A stretch of 53,821 nt of DNA from Rhodospirillales bacterium (GTDB lineage: Bacteria; Pseudomonadota; Alphaproteobacteria; Rhodospirillales; JAPHRK01), in assembly GCA_026196105.1 (NCBI GenBank), contig JAPHRK010000018.1, positions 1-53,821 on the forward strand. The letters are read 5' to 3'. Below, in pieces: positions 32,050 to 40,775 of the stretch. Positions within the stretch are counted from its first letter, which is position 1. Every line of letters begins with the position of its first letter. The position numbers were made by a program, and so were the translations under genes. The notes under the pieces were generated by a model that was not told the origin of the DNA, did no database searches, and saw only the letters and a list, made by a program, of their open reading frames with translations.

Positions 32050-33213
32050 TTGCCCAAAGACAGAAATATCAAAAGAGTATCAGCAGACGAGGTCAAACGT
32101 GCCGCCGAGGATTTAGATTACCTCTCCCCCATCGAAGAAATCATCGAAGATGCTCGCAATGGTAAAATGTATATCCTTGTTGATGATGAAGATCGAGAAA
32201 ATGAGGGTGATCTTATCATTCCTGCTCAGATGGCAACCCCCGACGCAGTTAACTTTATGGCGACTCATGGACGAGGATTGATCTGTCTCTCAATGACGCG
32301 AGAACGGATTGAAGCTCTTGGTATTCCATTGATGCCTCAACATAACGAATCCCGCCATGGAACAGCATTTACGGTTTCTATTGAAGCTAAAGAAGGCGTG
32401 GACACCGGTATCTCTGCCCCAGACCGGGCACGTACCATTGCTGTTGCGATTGACCCTACGAAAGATAAAAAAGATTTAGCGACTCCAGGGCATGTGTTCC
32501 CGCTAGTTGCACAGGATGGTGGAGTGTTGGTTCGCACAGGCCACACGGAAGCTTCCGTTGATATTTCTCGTATGGCAGGCCTTAACCCTTCAGCAGTTAT
32601 CTGTGAAATCATGAATGAAGACGGCACTATGTCTCGGTTGCCTGAATTGGTTAAATTTGCCCAATTTCATGGTTTGAAGATTGGGTGTATTGCTGATTTA
32701 ATTGCCTATCGCTTGACCCATGATAAGGTTGTCACTCGTTCAGTTGAATCAACGATCAACAGTGTTTATGGTGGCGAGTTCAAGATGTATATCTATACCA
32801 ATGAACTGGTATATGCTGAACATATCGCCTTAGTTAAAGGAGACGTTGCCGGAGATGAACCTGTTTATGTCCGGATGCATGGCGTCAATATGCTCAATGA
32901 TATTTTAGCTGCTGATGGGGGTGGCAAAGAAAATGAGCTCCAAACGGCAATGCGTATGATTAGTGAAACCGGAGGGGTGTTAGTTCTTATCAGAGAACCC
33001 AGAGCGACAACACTATCAGATACATTAACCACAATGGAAGGCAAGACCGCAGGACCACAAGGAGCTTTGCGGGATTATGGTATTGGTGCTCAGATTATCC
33101 GAGATTTAGGGGTTAAAAACATGACACTTCTAACCAATACTAAACGTAATATTGTTGGTCTTGAGGGCTACGGCTTAAGGGTAGTTGGCCAGAAGAGAAT
33201 CTCTAACAACTGA
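32050..33213 (+). CDS. ribB: 3,4-dihydroxy-2-butanone-4-phosphate synthase with degenerate GTP cyclohydrolase II domain (RibBX type)
   Basis: A 387-residue two-domain protein. Residues about 25-230 are a complete RibB: DDEDRENEGDLIIPAQMAT and RTGHTEASVDISRMAGL hold the metal and substrate residues. The C-terminal domain has RibA shape (LTNTKRNIVGLEGYGLRVV) but the zinc-binding HSECLTGD...RCDCG is replaced by HGVNMLNDILAADGGGKE, so all three zinc cysteines are missing and GTP cyclohydrolase activity is unlikely. This matches the RibBX variant described in proteobacteria. The start codon is TTG. No FMN riboswitch precedes it. A separate ribA is expected elsewhere. Confidence 0.9.
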   Translation: MPKDRNIKRVSADEVKRAAEDLDYLSPIEEIIEDARNGKMYILVDDEDRENEGDLIIPAQMATPDAVNFMATHGRGLICLSMTRERIEALGIPLMPQHNESRHGTAFTVSIEAKEGVDTGISAPDRARTIAVAIDPTKDKKDLATPGHVFPLVAQDGGVLVRTGHTEASVDISRMAGLNPSAVICEIMNEDGTMSRLPELVKFAQFHGLKIGCIADLIAYRLTHDKVVTRSVESTINSVYGGEFKMYIYTNELVYAEHIALVKGDVAGDEPVYVRMHGVNMLNDILAADGGGKENELQTAMRMISETGGVLVLIREPRATTLSDTLTTMEGKTAGPQGALRDYGIGAQIIRDLGVKNMTLLTNTKRNIVGLEGYGLRVVGQKRISNN

Positions 33214-33357
33214 GAAAAAACTCACCTATATTAAATAATTGGTCAATTAGTTTTGTTTATTGGATATATCCATAATAGAATAATTAACCCTCTGCGCTAA
33301 AGAGGGGTGACGAAATTTAATAGGGCTCCAGGTTGAAGTCTTGGAGAGAGGAATCAT

Positions 33358-35799
33358 TTGAAAGTACGTTGGTGGGATAAAGTTGCCATCAGGCAAGCAC
33401 GCCATGTGATTACTGTGGCGCTCACGATTGGTATTGCTCTTACCTGTTTTCAAATTTACTACGATTATTCGAAAGAAAAATCTCTCCTAACCAGCACAAT
33501 TCTACAAGTCATTAACACCACAAAAAATGCGGCGGCTGAATCTGCCTACAACATTGATATCCAGTTGGCTAACGAGGTGGCTAATGGCTTGTTCGAATTC
33601 GAGCCAATCCTTGAGATTAAAATTGTTGATGAGTTAGGAACGCTCCTTGCTGATAGAAAACGCGAACTAGGAGATCATAATTTCCGCTGGTTGGCGGATA
33701 AACTTTTTGGGGAAAAATCAGAATACTCCGTAAAACTTTATCACAACGAAAAGCCAAATTTTAGTGTTGGTACTTTGAATGTTCGTGTTGATCCGAGAGA
33801 AACAGCGGTTGCTTTCTTCGACCGTTCACTCATTGCTTTTGGTTCAGGCATATTTAGAAACTTAATCTTAGCTCTTATCTTAACTATTGTTTTTATTCGT
33901 TTTTTAGCAAAACCACTTGTGGAAATTAGCGAAGCTTTTGCGAAGTTTGACCCGAAGATGCCTGCGCAAACAGTCCTTCCTGTTCTTAAAAACCATGAAA
34001 AAGATGAATTTCGGGTCCTGACCAATGCGGGGAACCGTATGTTGGAAGCTATTAATAGTGAACTTGGGAACAGGGCGAGGGTAGAGGAAGAGCTACGGCA
34101 GGAGAACGAGGAAAGACAGAAAATCGAAGGCAAGTTACGCCTAGCTCATGAAGAGTTAGAACAACGGGTTGAAGAACGAACGCAGGATTTACGAAGGGAA
34201 ATTGCAGAGAGAAAGTTTGTTGAAGCAACTCTGCGCCAAAGCCAAGAGCGGTTCCGTGATATTGCCGAATCGACCTCCGATTGGTTTTGGGAAATGGGTC
34301 CAGACCTTTGCTTTACTTACGTTTCAAGGAAGGGGTATGATTCTATCGGCCTCACTCCTGGGGATGTCATCGGCAAATCTCGTTTTGAGCTCCTTTCACA
34401 AGATGAACTTGGCGAAAATTCTGAGAAATGGCGCTTACATAAAGAAGATTTAGAAAACCGCTTGCCCTTCCAGAAATTAGAATATTCTGTGGAGCTCAAA
34501 GGAGAAGGGATGCACCATTACCAAGTGAGTGGTAAACCCTTCTTTGATGAAGCTGGCGAGTTTTTGGGCTATCGCGGCGCTGCAAGAGATATTACTCAAC
34601 GTATTCAACGGGAGAAAGATCTTAGTGTTGCTAAGGAAGAAGCCGATCTGGCTAACCAAGCCAAATCAGAATTCCTTTCTTCAATGAGTCATGAATTGCG
34701 CACCCCCTTAAATGGCGTCTTGGGTTTTGCCCAGCTCTTGGAATACTCCCCAGATGAGCCCTTAAGCGAACGCCAAACGGAGTATGTTGATCATATTCTC
34801 AAAGCTGGAGATCATCTTTTAGAGTTGATTAACGAAGTTCTTGATCTAGCCAAAATCGAGTCGGGAAGTATCAGCTTATCTATTGAGCCAATTGAACCTT
34901 CTATTGTTATCCAGGAATGCATTGAGTTGCTCTCTCCTCTTGCTGAGAAACACGAAGTTCATATCATTGGTGATGATAGTGGTGACAGTGAGGATGCCTT
35001 GGTTTTGGCTGATTTCACCCGGCTTAAACAAATCCTGGTAAACCTCATGTCTAACGCGATTAAGTATAATCGCAAAGGTGGCCAAGTTACCCTGGCTTGT
35101 CATCGGCATAGGGAGTTCTTCCGTTTCTTAATTACTGATACAGGATATGGAATACCAGAAGATCGAATCGAAGCATTGTTCTTACCTTTCAATAGGTTAG
35201 AGGCTGAAAATAGCGAGATTGAAGGTACTGGGGTTGGCCTTACAATCACCAAACGTTTGGTTGAACTAATGGGGGGAGGTATTAGCCTTGAAAGTACGGT
35301 AGGCAAAGGAAGTACCTTCTGGATCGATCTCCCTGTTCTTTCAGAGGAAGAAACTTTTACACAGGTTCGCAGTGAGACAAGAGAGAAAAGCTATCCTCTC
35401 GCTACAGAGCAAACATTCGGTGAGAAGAAAATGGTTCTGTATGTTGAAGATAATCCAGCTAATCTGGATTTGATGCGCGAGCTTATGGTGCAATTTTCTG
35501 ACGTGAAAATGATCTCAGCTCACACGGCTGAACTCGGTTTGGAGCTAGCTGAGGCCCATAGACCAGACCTTATCTTGCTCGATATCAATCTCCCGGGTAT
35601 GAATGGCTTTGAAGCCTTGGAAAGGTTGCAGGAAATGGAAGAGATCAAAGATACTCCTATCCTGGCCTTAAGTGCCAACGCCATGGAACGTGATATCGAA
35701 CGGGGGCTAGAGGCAGGCTTTCTAGATTACTTAACAAAGCCTTTGAATATTGAGAAAACACTCAACGCGATCCGAACTGCTTTGGAATCAAAAAGCTAG
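33358..35799 (+). CDS. PAS-containing hybrid sensor histidine kinase
   Basis: An 813-residue membrane kinase starting at TTG with GGAGAGAGG seven bases upstream. Order: TM helix (about 18-35), periplasmic sensor (36-160), TM helix (162-181), a linker and long coiled coil (about 235-292, EELRQENEERQKIEGKLRL), PAS (about 293-425), HisKA with H-box SMSHELRTPLNGVLGFAQLL (His445), HATPase with GTGVGLTITKRLVELMGGG, and a C-terminal receiver ending in LLDINLPGMNGFEAL with Asp742 as phospho-acceptor. No output domain, so a separate response regulator or phosphotransfer protein is needed. It converges with the diheme cytochrome gene, 10 bases away, next to the nos genes. Confidence 0.92.
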   Translation: MKVRWWDKVAIRQARHVITVALTIGIALTCFQIYYDYSKEKSLLTSTILQVINTTKNAAAESAYNIDIQLANEVANGLFEFEPILEIKIVDELGTLLADRKRELGDHNFRWLADKLFGEKSEYSVKLYHNEKPNFSVGTLNVRVDPRETAVAFFDRSLIAFGSGIFRNLILALILTIVFIRFLAKPLVEISEAFAKFDPKMPAQTVLPVLKNHEKDEFRVLTNAGNRMLEAINSELGNRARVEEELRQENEERQKIEGKLRLAHEELEQRVEERTQDLRREIAERKFVEATLRQSQERFRDIAESTSDWFWEMGPDLCFTYVSRKGYDSIGLTPGDVIGKSRFELLSQDELGENSEKWRLHKEDLENRLPFQKLEYSVELKGEGMHHYQVSGKPFFDEAGEFLGYRGAARDITQRIQREKDLSVAKEEADLANQAKSEFLSSMSHELRTPLNGVLGFAQLLEYSPDEPLSERQTEYVDHILKAGDHLLELINEVLDLAKIESGSISLSIEPIEPSIVIQECIELLSPLAEKHEVHIIGDDSGDSEDALVLADFTRLKQILVNLMSNAIKYNRKGGQVTLACHRHREFFRFLITDTGYGIPEDRIEALFLPFNRLEAENSEIEGTGVGLTITKRLVELMGGGISLESTVGKGSTFWIDLPVLSEEETFTQVRSETREKSYPLATEQTFGEKKMVLYVEDNPANLDLMRELMVQFSDVKMISAHTAELGLELAEAHRPDLILLDINLPGMNGFEALERLQEMEEIKDTPILALSANAMERDIERGLEAGFLDYLTKPLNIEKTLNAIRTALESKS

Positions 35800-35809
35800 A
35801 GTCTAATAC

Positions 35810-36490
35810 CTAGTCGTCCAAGGTTGCTAAATACGCCAAGATATTTTTGATATCGTCAGCTTCTAACTCTGCAAATGTTTCTTCAGCGTCTTCATGCTGA
35901 CGTGCGCCTGTTTTAAAATGCTCAACCTGTGTGAAGAGGTAATCTGAGAATTGTCCAACAAGTTGAGGCGTATTCTTTTTACCTTGGCCTTTCTTGCCAT
36001 GGCAAAGAGCACAATCGGAGCGATAAGAGATTTCTCCTTTTTTAATATCCCCAGGATAAGGAGGAATTTGAACAACTTTTTTGCTCTTGTTCAGGATGAT
36101 AATAGCCCTTGTACCTTCTGGGAATACTGGAATGCGTGTTCCTAGTTTTTGCTGAGAATGAAAGGTTGTGATGTTAAAGATGTCTTCTGCTGATAACTCT
36201 CGCTCATTGGCAAAAGGAAGCATAGGAATATTGACTCGTTTGCGTTCAAAGAACTCCTTCATTTGGTCAACGAGGTATTTCCGCGGTAATCCAGCTAGCC
36301 TAGGATAAACTCCACCGCCGCCGCCTTGACCGAACTCCCCATGACAAGCAGCGCAGACTCGATTGATATCTTCTGCTTCATATTCGTCGTATTCAAATTC
36401 TTCCTCATTAGCATAAGAAAGTGATGAAATTGTTATAAAACAGATGGTTAGGAGGAAGAATAAGCTAGATTTGAAATGACCGAGTGACAT
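35810..36490 (-). CDS. Diheme cytochrome c (c4-like)
   Basis: A 226-residue periplasmic electron carrier. The signal peptide ends near SSLSYA-NEEE. Two heme c sites, VCAACHGE (about residue 45) and DCALCHGK (about 155), lie in two similar halves; the C-terminus FAELEADDIKNILAYLATLDD is c4-like. An acidic stretch (EEEFEYDEYEAED) follows the signal. Divergent from nosZ with a 247-base spacer. It probably passes electrons to NosZ or another periplasmic acceptor. Confidence 0.9.
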   Translation of the reverse strand: MSLGHFKSSLFFLLTICFITISSLSYANEEEFEYDEYEAEDINRVCAACHGEFGQGGGGGVYPRLAGLPRKYLVDQMKEFFERKRVNIPMLPFANERELSAEDIFNITTFHSQQKLGTRIPVFPEGTRAIIILNKSKKVVQIPPYPGDIKKGEISYRSDCALCHGKKGQGKKNTPQLVGQFSDYLFTQVEHFKTGARQHEDAEETFAELEADDIKNILAYLATLDD

Positions 36491-36634
36491 GGAAACCCTA
36501 AATTCTTGTTAGTAATTACGATTAAAAACAGGTGCGCGAATGGAACATGTAGAGTTTCTACTCTAAATGACTTTCATCAAATTATATTGAGACTGCGCCA
36601 TATGACACAATTTTTTGTGCCAAAAGACCCTTTT

Positions 36635-36681
36635 TTGACTGAAGTCAATTGACCTTTCAGTTAAAACATATAAGTTTTCTC
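36635..36681 (+). promoter_or_regulatory. FNR/DNR-type box and -10 element of the nosZ promoter
   Basis: TTGACTGAAGTCAA (36635-36648) is a perfectly symmetric FNR-superfamily site (TTGAC-N4-GTCAA). TATAAG (36669-36674) would be the -10, placing the start near 36681 and the box centre at about -40, the spacing of a class II activated promoter. Fits anaerobic or NO-dependent control of nosZ. A second inverted repeat, CACAA-TTTT-TTGTG, lies about 28 bases upstream. Confidence 0.65.
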
Positions 36682-36737
36682 CCGTATATCTTTAGGGGTT
36701 TATACTTCACACAAATATAATGAAGATAGGTAGGAAC

Positions 36738-39035
36738 ATGAAGCTGTCATTTAAAAACATGGTCGCTGCGGCGACTGTCTTAGGGGTAAGCTTGGCTGCC
36801 GGCGTTAGTGCCAATGCTCAAGACACTCTTCAAGACGTCATGAAAAAGCGAGGATTGACTGAAAAGGATATCCTCTCTGCTGCCAAGACTTACACACCAA
36901 CAGGTGGACGTGATGAATTCATTGCATTCGCTTCTGGTGGACAGTCTGGACAAATTATTGTCTACGGCATCCCTTCTATGCGTATTCTTAAGTATATTTC
37001 TGTTTTCACACCTGAACCATGGCAAGGTTATGGCTTTGATGAAGAATCAAAGAAAGTTCTCGCTATGGGGAACATGAATGACCAAGAAATTACCTGGGGT
37101 GATGTTCACCATCCAGCAATTTCTGAAACCAATGGTGAGTACGACGGACGTTACTTGTTTACCAACGATAAAGCTAATCCACGGATTGCCGTTATCGATT
37201 TGCACGATTTTGAGACTAAACAAATTGTTGTTAATCCGGTCTTCAAATCAAACCATGGCGGTGCGTTTGTAACGCCTAACACCGATTATGTCATCGAAGC
37301 AGCTCAATACCCTGCTCCTCTGACCAACGAATATGTACCACTTTCTCAATTTAACGAAAAATATCGTGGTGGTGTAACCTACTGGAAGTTTGATCGCAAA
37401 AAAGGTCGTATCATTCCAGAAGAATCATTCACCGTTGAAATGCCTCCATACTCACAAGATCTTTCCGATTTCGGTAAAGGCCCTTCTGATGGCTGGTCAT
37501 TCACCAACTCATTCTGCACTGAGCGTTATGTAGGTGGTATTGAGAATGGTCGTCCTCCATTTGAGGCTGGTTGTTCTCAAAAAGATACCGATTTCTTCCA
37601 CATGGTTAATTGGAAGAAAGCCGCTGAATTGGTTAAAGCTGGTAAAGCTAACAAAATCAACGGCCACGACGTTCTAAGCATTGATACCGCTGTGAAAGAA
37701 GGCATCTTGTACCTAGTACCAGAGCCAAAATCTCCACACGGTATGGATGTTAGCCCAGACGGTAAATTCATGATTGTTGCTGGTAAATTGGATACACATG
37801 CATCCGTTTACTCATTCGAAAAAATCATGGGTCTGATCAAAGCTAAGGACTTCGCAGGTAAAGATCCTTATGGTATTCCAATTCTCGACATGAAAAAATC
37901 TCTGCACTTGCAGCTTTCTGTTGGTCTTGGTCCTCTTCACACCCAGTATGATTCCAAACCTTGTATCGTTTACACCTCTATCTACGTAGACAGTCAAGTC
38001 ACCAAATGGAACTACTGTGAAGGTAAAGTTCTCGATAAACTTAACATTCACTATAACATTGGCCACTTAATGACCATGGAAGGCGATTCTGTTAAGCCTA
38101 AAGGTAAGTACCTTGTATCCATGAACAAATTGGCTATTGATCGTTTCAACCCTGTTGGCCCTCTGCACCCGCAGAACCACCAGTTGATCGACATCAGCGG
38201 CGACAAAATGCAACTTCTATATGATATGCCTATCCCACTGGGTGAGCCACACTATGCTGTTGCTATTGCTGCCGAAACTCTGAAACCGATCATTCGTTAC
38301 AAAGTTGGTTGGAACAGCCGTGAAGACGTGAAGCACGAGTATCGTTCTCGTCCGGGTCGTGAAAAAGTTGTTCGTGATGGCACCAATGTACATGTATACG
38401 GTACCCTCATTCGTTCACACATCACACCTGAAATTGTTGAAGTTGAACAAGGCGATACAGTTTACTTCCACATGACTAACCTTGAGCGTGCTCAAGATCA
38501 AACCCACGGTTTCGCTGTCGACATGCACAATGCTAACTTGTCAGTTGAACCTGGTAAAACAGCTACCGCAAAGATTGTGGCTAAAAATGCTGGTGTATTC
38601 CCATACTTCTGCTCTGAGTTCTGCTCAGCGCTGCACTTGGAAATGCAAGGTTACTTACTTGTTAAACCTAAAGGCACGAAGAGCGATGCATCTGGTCCTT
38701 CTGTTGGTACCAAATACACCGAAGCTGACTACAAAGGTGAACTTGCTACCATTAAAGGTACTCAAGACGTCATCAACAGCGTTGTTGGTTTCATCACCAG
38801 CCAAAACTACACAGATTTCAAACCTGTTGTAGCCTTGGTTGAAGATGCTACTGATCAGCTGAACTTCGCTGCCGATGCAGAGAAGAAACACAAAGCTGCT
38901 GCTGAGAAGAAAGATTGGCAAAACGCTACTCTTTGGGCTCAACAACACTTCCAATACCAAGTTAAAGCTGCTGACATTGGTCTGCGCGCTAAAACTTACC
39001 TGGAAGAGCACGGTTCTAAGACGGTTAAAAAATAA
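36738..39035 (+). CDS. nosZ: Nitrous oxide reductase NosZ, clade II (Sec-dependent)
   Basis: A 765-residue periplasmic enzyme that reduces N2O to N2. Residues 1-28 form a Sec signal without twin arginines (FKNMVAAATVLGVSLAAGVS), the clade II hallmark. The beta-propeller holds the CuZ histidines in DVHHPAIS, SPHGMDVSPDGK, PLHTQYD, NIGHLM, PLHPQNH and GEPHYA. The CuA site is CSEFCSALHLEM (Cys625, Cys629, His633, Met636) with THGF upstream. About 119 extra residues follow the CuA domain (from about 647), mostly helical, without a CxxCH. I chose ATG 36738 for its AGGTAGG site; an in-frame ATG at 36720 has none. First gene of the nos cluster. Confidence 0.97.
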   Translation: MKLSFKNMVAAATVLGVSLAAGVSANAQDTLQDVMKKRGLTEKDILSAAKTYTPTGGRDEFIAFASGGQSGQIIVYGIPSMRILKYISVFTPEPWQGYGFDEESKKVLAMGNMNDQEITWGDVHHPAISETNGEYDGRYLFTNDKANPRIAVIDLHDFETKQIVVNPVFKSNHGGAFVTPNTDYVIEAAQYPAPLTNEYVPLSQFNEKYRGGVTYWKFDRKKGRIIPEESFTVEMPPYSQDLSDFGKGPSDGWSFTNSFCTERYVGGIENGRPPFEAGCSQKDTDFFHMVNWKKAAELVKAGKANKINGHDVLSIDTAVKEGILYLVPEPKSPHGMDVSPDGKFMIVAGKLDTHASVYSFEKIMGLIKAKDFAGKDPYGIPILDMKKSLHLQLSVGLGPLHTQYDSKPCIVYTSIYVDSQVTKWNYCEGKVLDKLNIHYNIGHLMTMEGDSVKPKGKYLVSMNKLAIDRFNPVGPLHPQNHQLIDISGDKMQLLYDMPIPLGEPHYAVAIAAETLKPIIRYKVGWNSREDVKHEYRSRPGREKVVRDGTNVHVYGTLIRSHITPEIVEVEQGDTVYFHMTNLERAQDQTHGFAVDMHNANLSVEPGKTATAKIVAKNAGVFPYFCSEFCSALHLEMQGYLLVKPKGTKSDASGPSVGTKYTEADYKGELATIKGTQDVINSVVGFITSQNYTDFKPVVALVEDATDQLNFAADAEKKHKAAAEKKDWQNATLWAQQHFQYQVKAADIGLRAKTYLEEHGSKTVKK

Positions 39036-39059
39036 CTGTTGATGTGCGCTACAATATTG

Positions 39060-39089
39060 GAGGGGGGCGCCTTTTGCCCCCCTCTTTTT
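39060..39089 (+). terminator. Intrinsic terminator after nosZ
   Basis: GAGGGGGGC (39060-39068) pairs with GCCCCCCTC (39076-39084), followed by five T residues. A strong hairpin 25 bases past the nosZ stop. Partial termination would raise NosZ over the assembly proteins. Confidence 0.9.
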
Positions 39090-39141
39090 GTCAATTTTTA
39101 GACATCTTTTTTGAAGATAATATAATTTTTGGAGGTTCCTT

Positions 39142-39891
39142 ATGAACAAATGGATTGCTGGAGCAGCGTTGGTAATTGGGACAACGCTTGCAATGACACA
39201 ATTCGAAACCAGATCGGCTTTTGCTGCTGGTCTTAATGATACAGACGGCGCCATCCAACTCGCAGCCAATGAGACAGCGCCTAAAAAGGCGAAGAAGAAA
39301 AAGCACCCCGGTAAAAGAGTCTACGGAGCCCGCGGTGGTTTCGGTTGTTTAGCCTGTCATGGTAGGAATGGCGCAAAAGCTATTAAAGATTATCCAAATG
39401 TTGCTGGGCAAGATAAAAAGTATATTGAAAATCAAATCAAACACATCATGAATGGCAAACGTGTTTCAAGCATTGACCCTGCTGATGGCCAACCTCGTAC
39501 CGCTGGTATGAAAGGAGCTTTGCTGACTCCAGATGGGGAGCCTCGTATGACCAAGCAACAAATCAAGGATGTTGCTGCTTGGTTATCTAGCCTTAAGCCC
39601 GCTAAAATAAAAGAACCTGCAGAGCCTTTAGATCCAGCCCGTGTTGCAAAAGGCGCAAAGCTTTATAAAAAGAGTTGTAAAAGTTGTCATGGCAAAGAAG
39701 GAAAGAAACCTTTAAAAGGCAATCCTTATGTTGCAGGTCAGAAAATTCCTTACCTTGTGAACCAGATGATGGATATTAAAAATAAGGTACGTAAAAATGG
39801 GCGTAGCAAAACTATGGTCCCGGTTATTAAAAAGTTCTCTGATGACGACATCAAAGTAGTGGCCGAGTACTTGTCTCAAGTCAAACGCTAA
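39142..39891 (+). CDS. Diheme cytochrome c of the nos cluster
   Basis: A 249-residue periplasmic cytochrome. Signal peptide to about residue 30 (ETRSAFA-AG). A lysine-rich linker (PKKAKKKKHPGKRVY) precedes heme site GCLACHGR (about residue 70); the second is SCKSCHGK (about 178). Both halves read like class I/c4 cytochromes, ending KVVAEYLSQVKR. GGAGG lies eight bases before the ATG. Strongly basic, unlike the acidic cytochrome at 35810, which could help the two dock. Likely an electron donor to NosZ, in the place of nosC genes in other clade II clusters. Confidence 0.92.
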   Translation: MNKWIAGAALVIGTTLAMTQFETRSAFAAGLNDTDGAIQLAANETAPKKAKKKKHPGKRVYGARGGFGCLACHGRNGAKAIKDYPNVAGQDKKYIENQIKHIMNGKRVSSIDPADGQPRTAGMKGALLTPDGEPRMTKQQIKDVAAWLSSLKPAKIKEPAEPLDPARVAKGAKLYKKSCKSCHGKEGKKPLKGNPYVAGQKIPYLVNQMMDIKNKVRKNGRSKTMVPVIKKFSDDDIKVVAEYLSQVKR

Positions 39892-39940
39892 GCCACCTAA
39901 AGATTATATATAAAGCCCAGATATTTATTGGAGCATGTAA

Positions 39941-40666
39941 ATGAACGTAAAAATGAAAACTTTGGTCGCAGCCGTGGCCTTAACCTTTGGTTTCTCTGCT
40001 GGCGCAATGGCCGCAGATGCTAAAAAATGGAATGAAGGCGGTGGGGAACAGGGCGATGCGCTTAAACTCACTCCAAACCTCGAAAACGGTGTTGAAGTTT
40101 ATGAAGTTTGTTCTGCTTGCCATCTCCCTGAGGGTTGGGGGCTACCAGATGGCACCTTCCCCATGCTTGCTGGTCAACACGCAAAAGTAACGATCAAACA
40201 ATTGGCTGATATCCGGGCTCTGAACCGCGATAACCCAACCATGTACCCTTTCGCACTTCCAAGTGAAATTGGTGGCCCGCAATCTATTGCTGACGTTGCT
40301 GCCTATATCGCTAAATTGCCCATGAACCCTAAGCCAGGTCTTGGTGAATGGGCAGAAGGCACACCTGAATTTGAACATGGTAAAAAACTATATGCAGATA
40401 ACTGCGTCCGTTGCCATGGTGCAAATGGTGAAGGTATACCTGATAAATATTACCCTCGTATTCAAGGACAGCACTATAATTACCTTGTGCGCCAATTCGA
40501 GTGGATCAGGGATGGTAAACGTCGTAATGCTAACCCAGACATGGTTGAGCAAATCAAAGGCTTCTCAGATGACGATATGAAGCAAGTAATGAACTTCGTT
40601 TCTCGTCAGAAACCTCCTGCGAAAGATGTTGGACCCGAAGGCTGGTTAAACCCAGATTTCGACTAA
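39941..40666 (+). CDS. Second diheme cytochrome c of the nos cluster
   Basis: A 241-residue periplasmic cytochrome with signal peptide to about residue 25 (FSAGAMA-AD). Heme sites are VCSACHLP (about 53) and NCVRCHGA (about 155). PRIQGQHYNYLVRQFEWIRDGKRR and DDDMKQVMNFVSRQ follow the c4 pattern. GGAG precedes the start. Cotranscription with the preceding cytochrome is likely (49-base gap). Probable electron carrier between the quinol-linked NosGH and NosZ. Confidence 0.92.
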   Translation: MNVKMKTLVAAVALTFGFSAGAMAADAKKWNEGGGEQGDALKLTPNLENGVEVYEVCSACHLPEGWGLPDGTFPMLAGQHAKVTIKQLADIRALNRDNPTMYPFALPSEIGGPQSIADVAAYIAKLPMNPKPGLGEWAEGTPEFEHGKKLYADNCVRCHGANGEGIPDKYYPRIQGQHYNYLVRQFEWIRDGKRRNANPDMVEQIKGFSDDDMKQVMNFVSRQKPPAKDVGPEGWLNPDFD

Positions 40667-40681
40667 GACACGATTGAAAAA

Positions 40682-40711
40682 GGGCTGCGCCCCGGGGGGG
40701 AAGCGCAGCCC
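40682..40711 (+). terminator. GC-rich hairpin before nosB
   Basis: GGGCTGCGC (40682-40690) pairs with GCGCAGCCC (40703-40711) around CCCGGGGGGGAA. No T-run follows, so it may stabilise the upstream mRNA rather than terminate. Confidence 0.55.
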
Positions 40712-40775
40712 CAAGTCCATTGAACATCAAATTTACGCCTGTTCATGGAATTGATTATTGCTACGGAAAAAAACA

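Noticed and set aside
36540-36630. A second FNR box divergent toward the diheme cytochrome gene
   Set aside because: TCAA-ATTATA-TTGA has the half-sites in the wrong orientation, and CACAA-TTTT-TTGTG does not match the FNR consensus.
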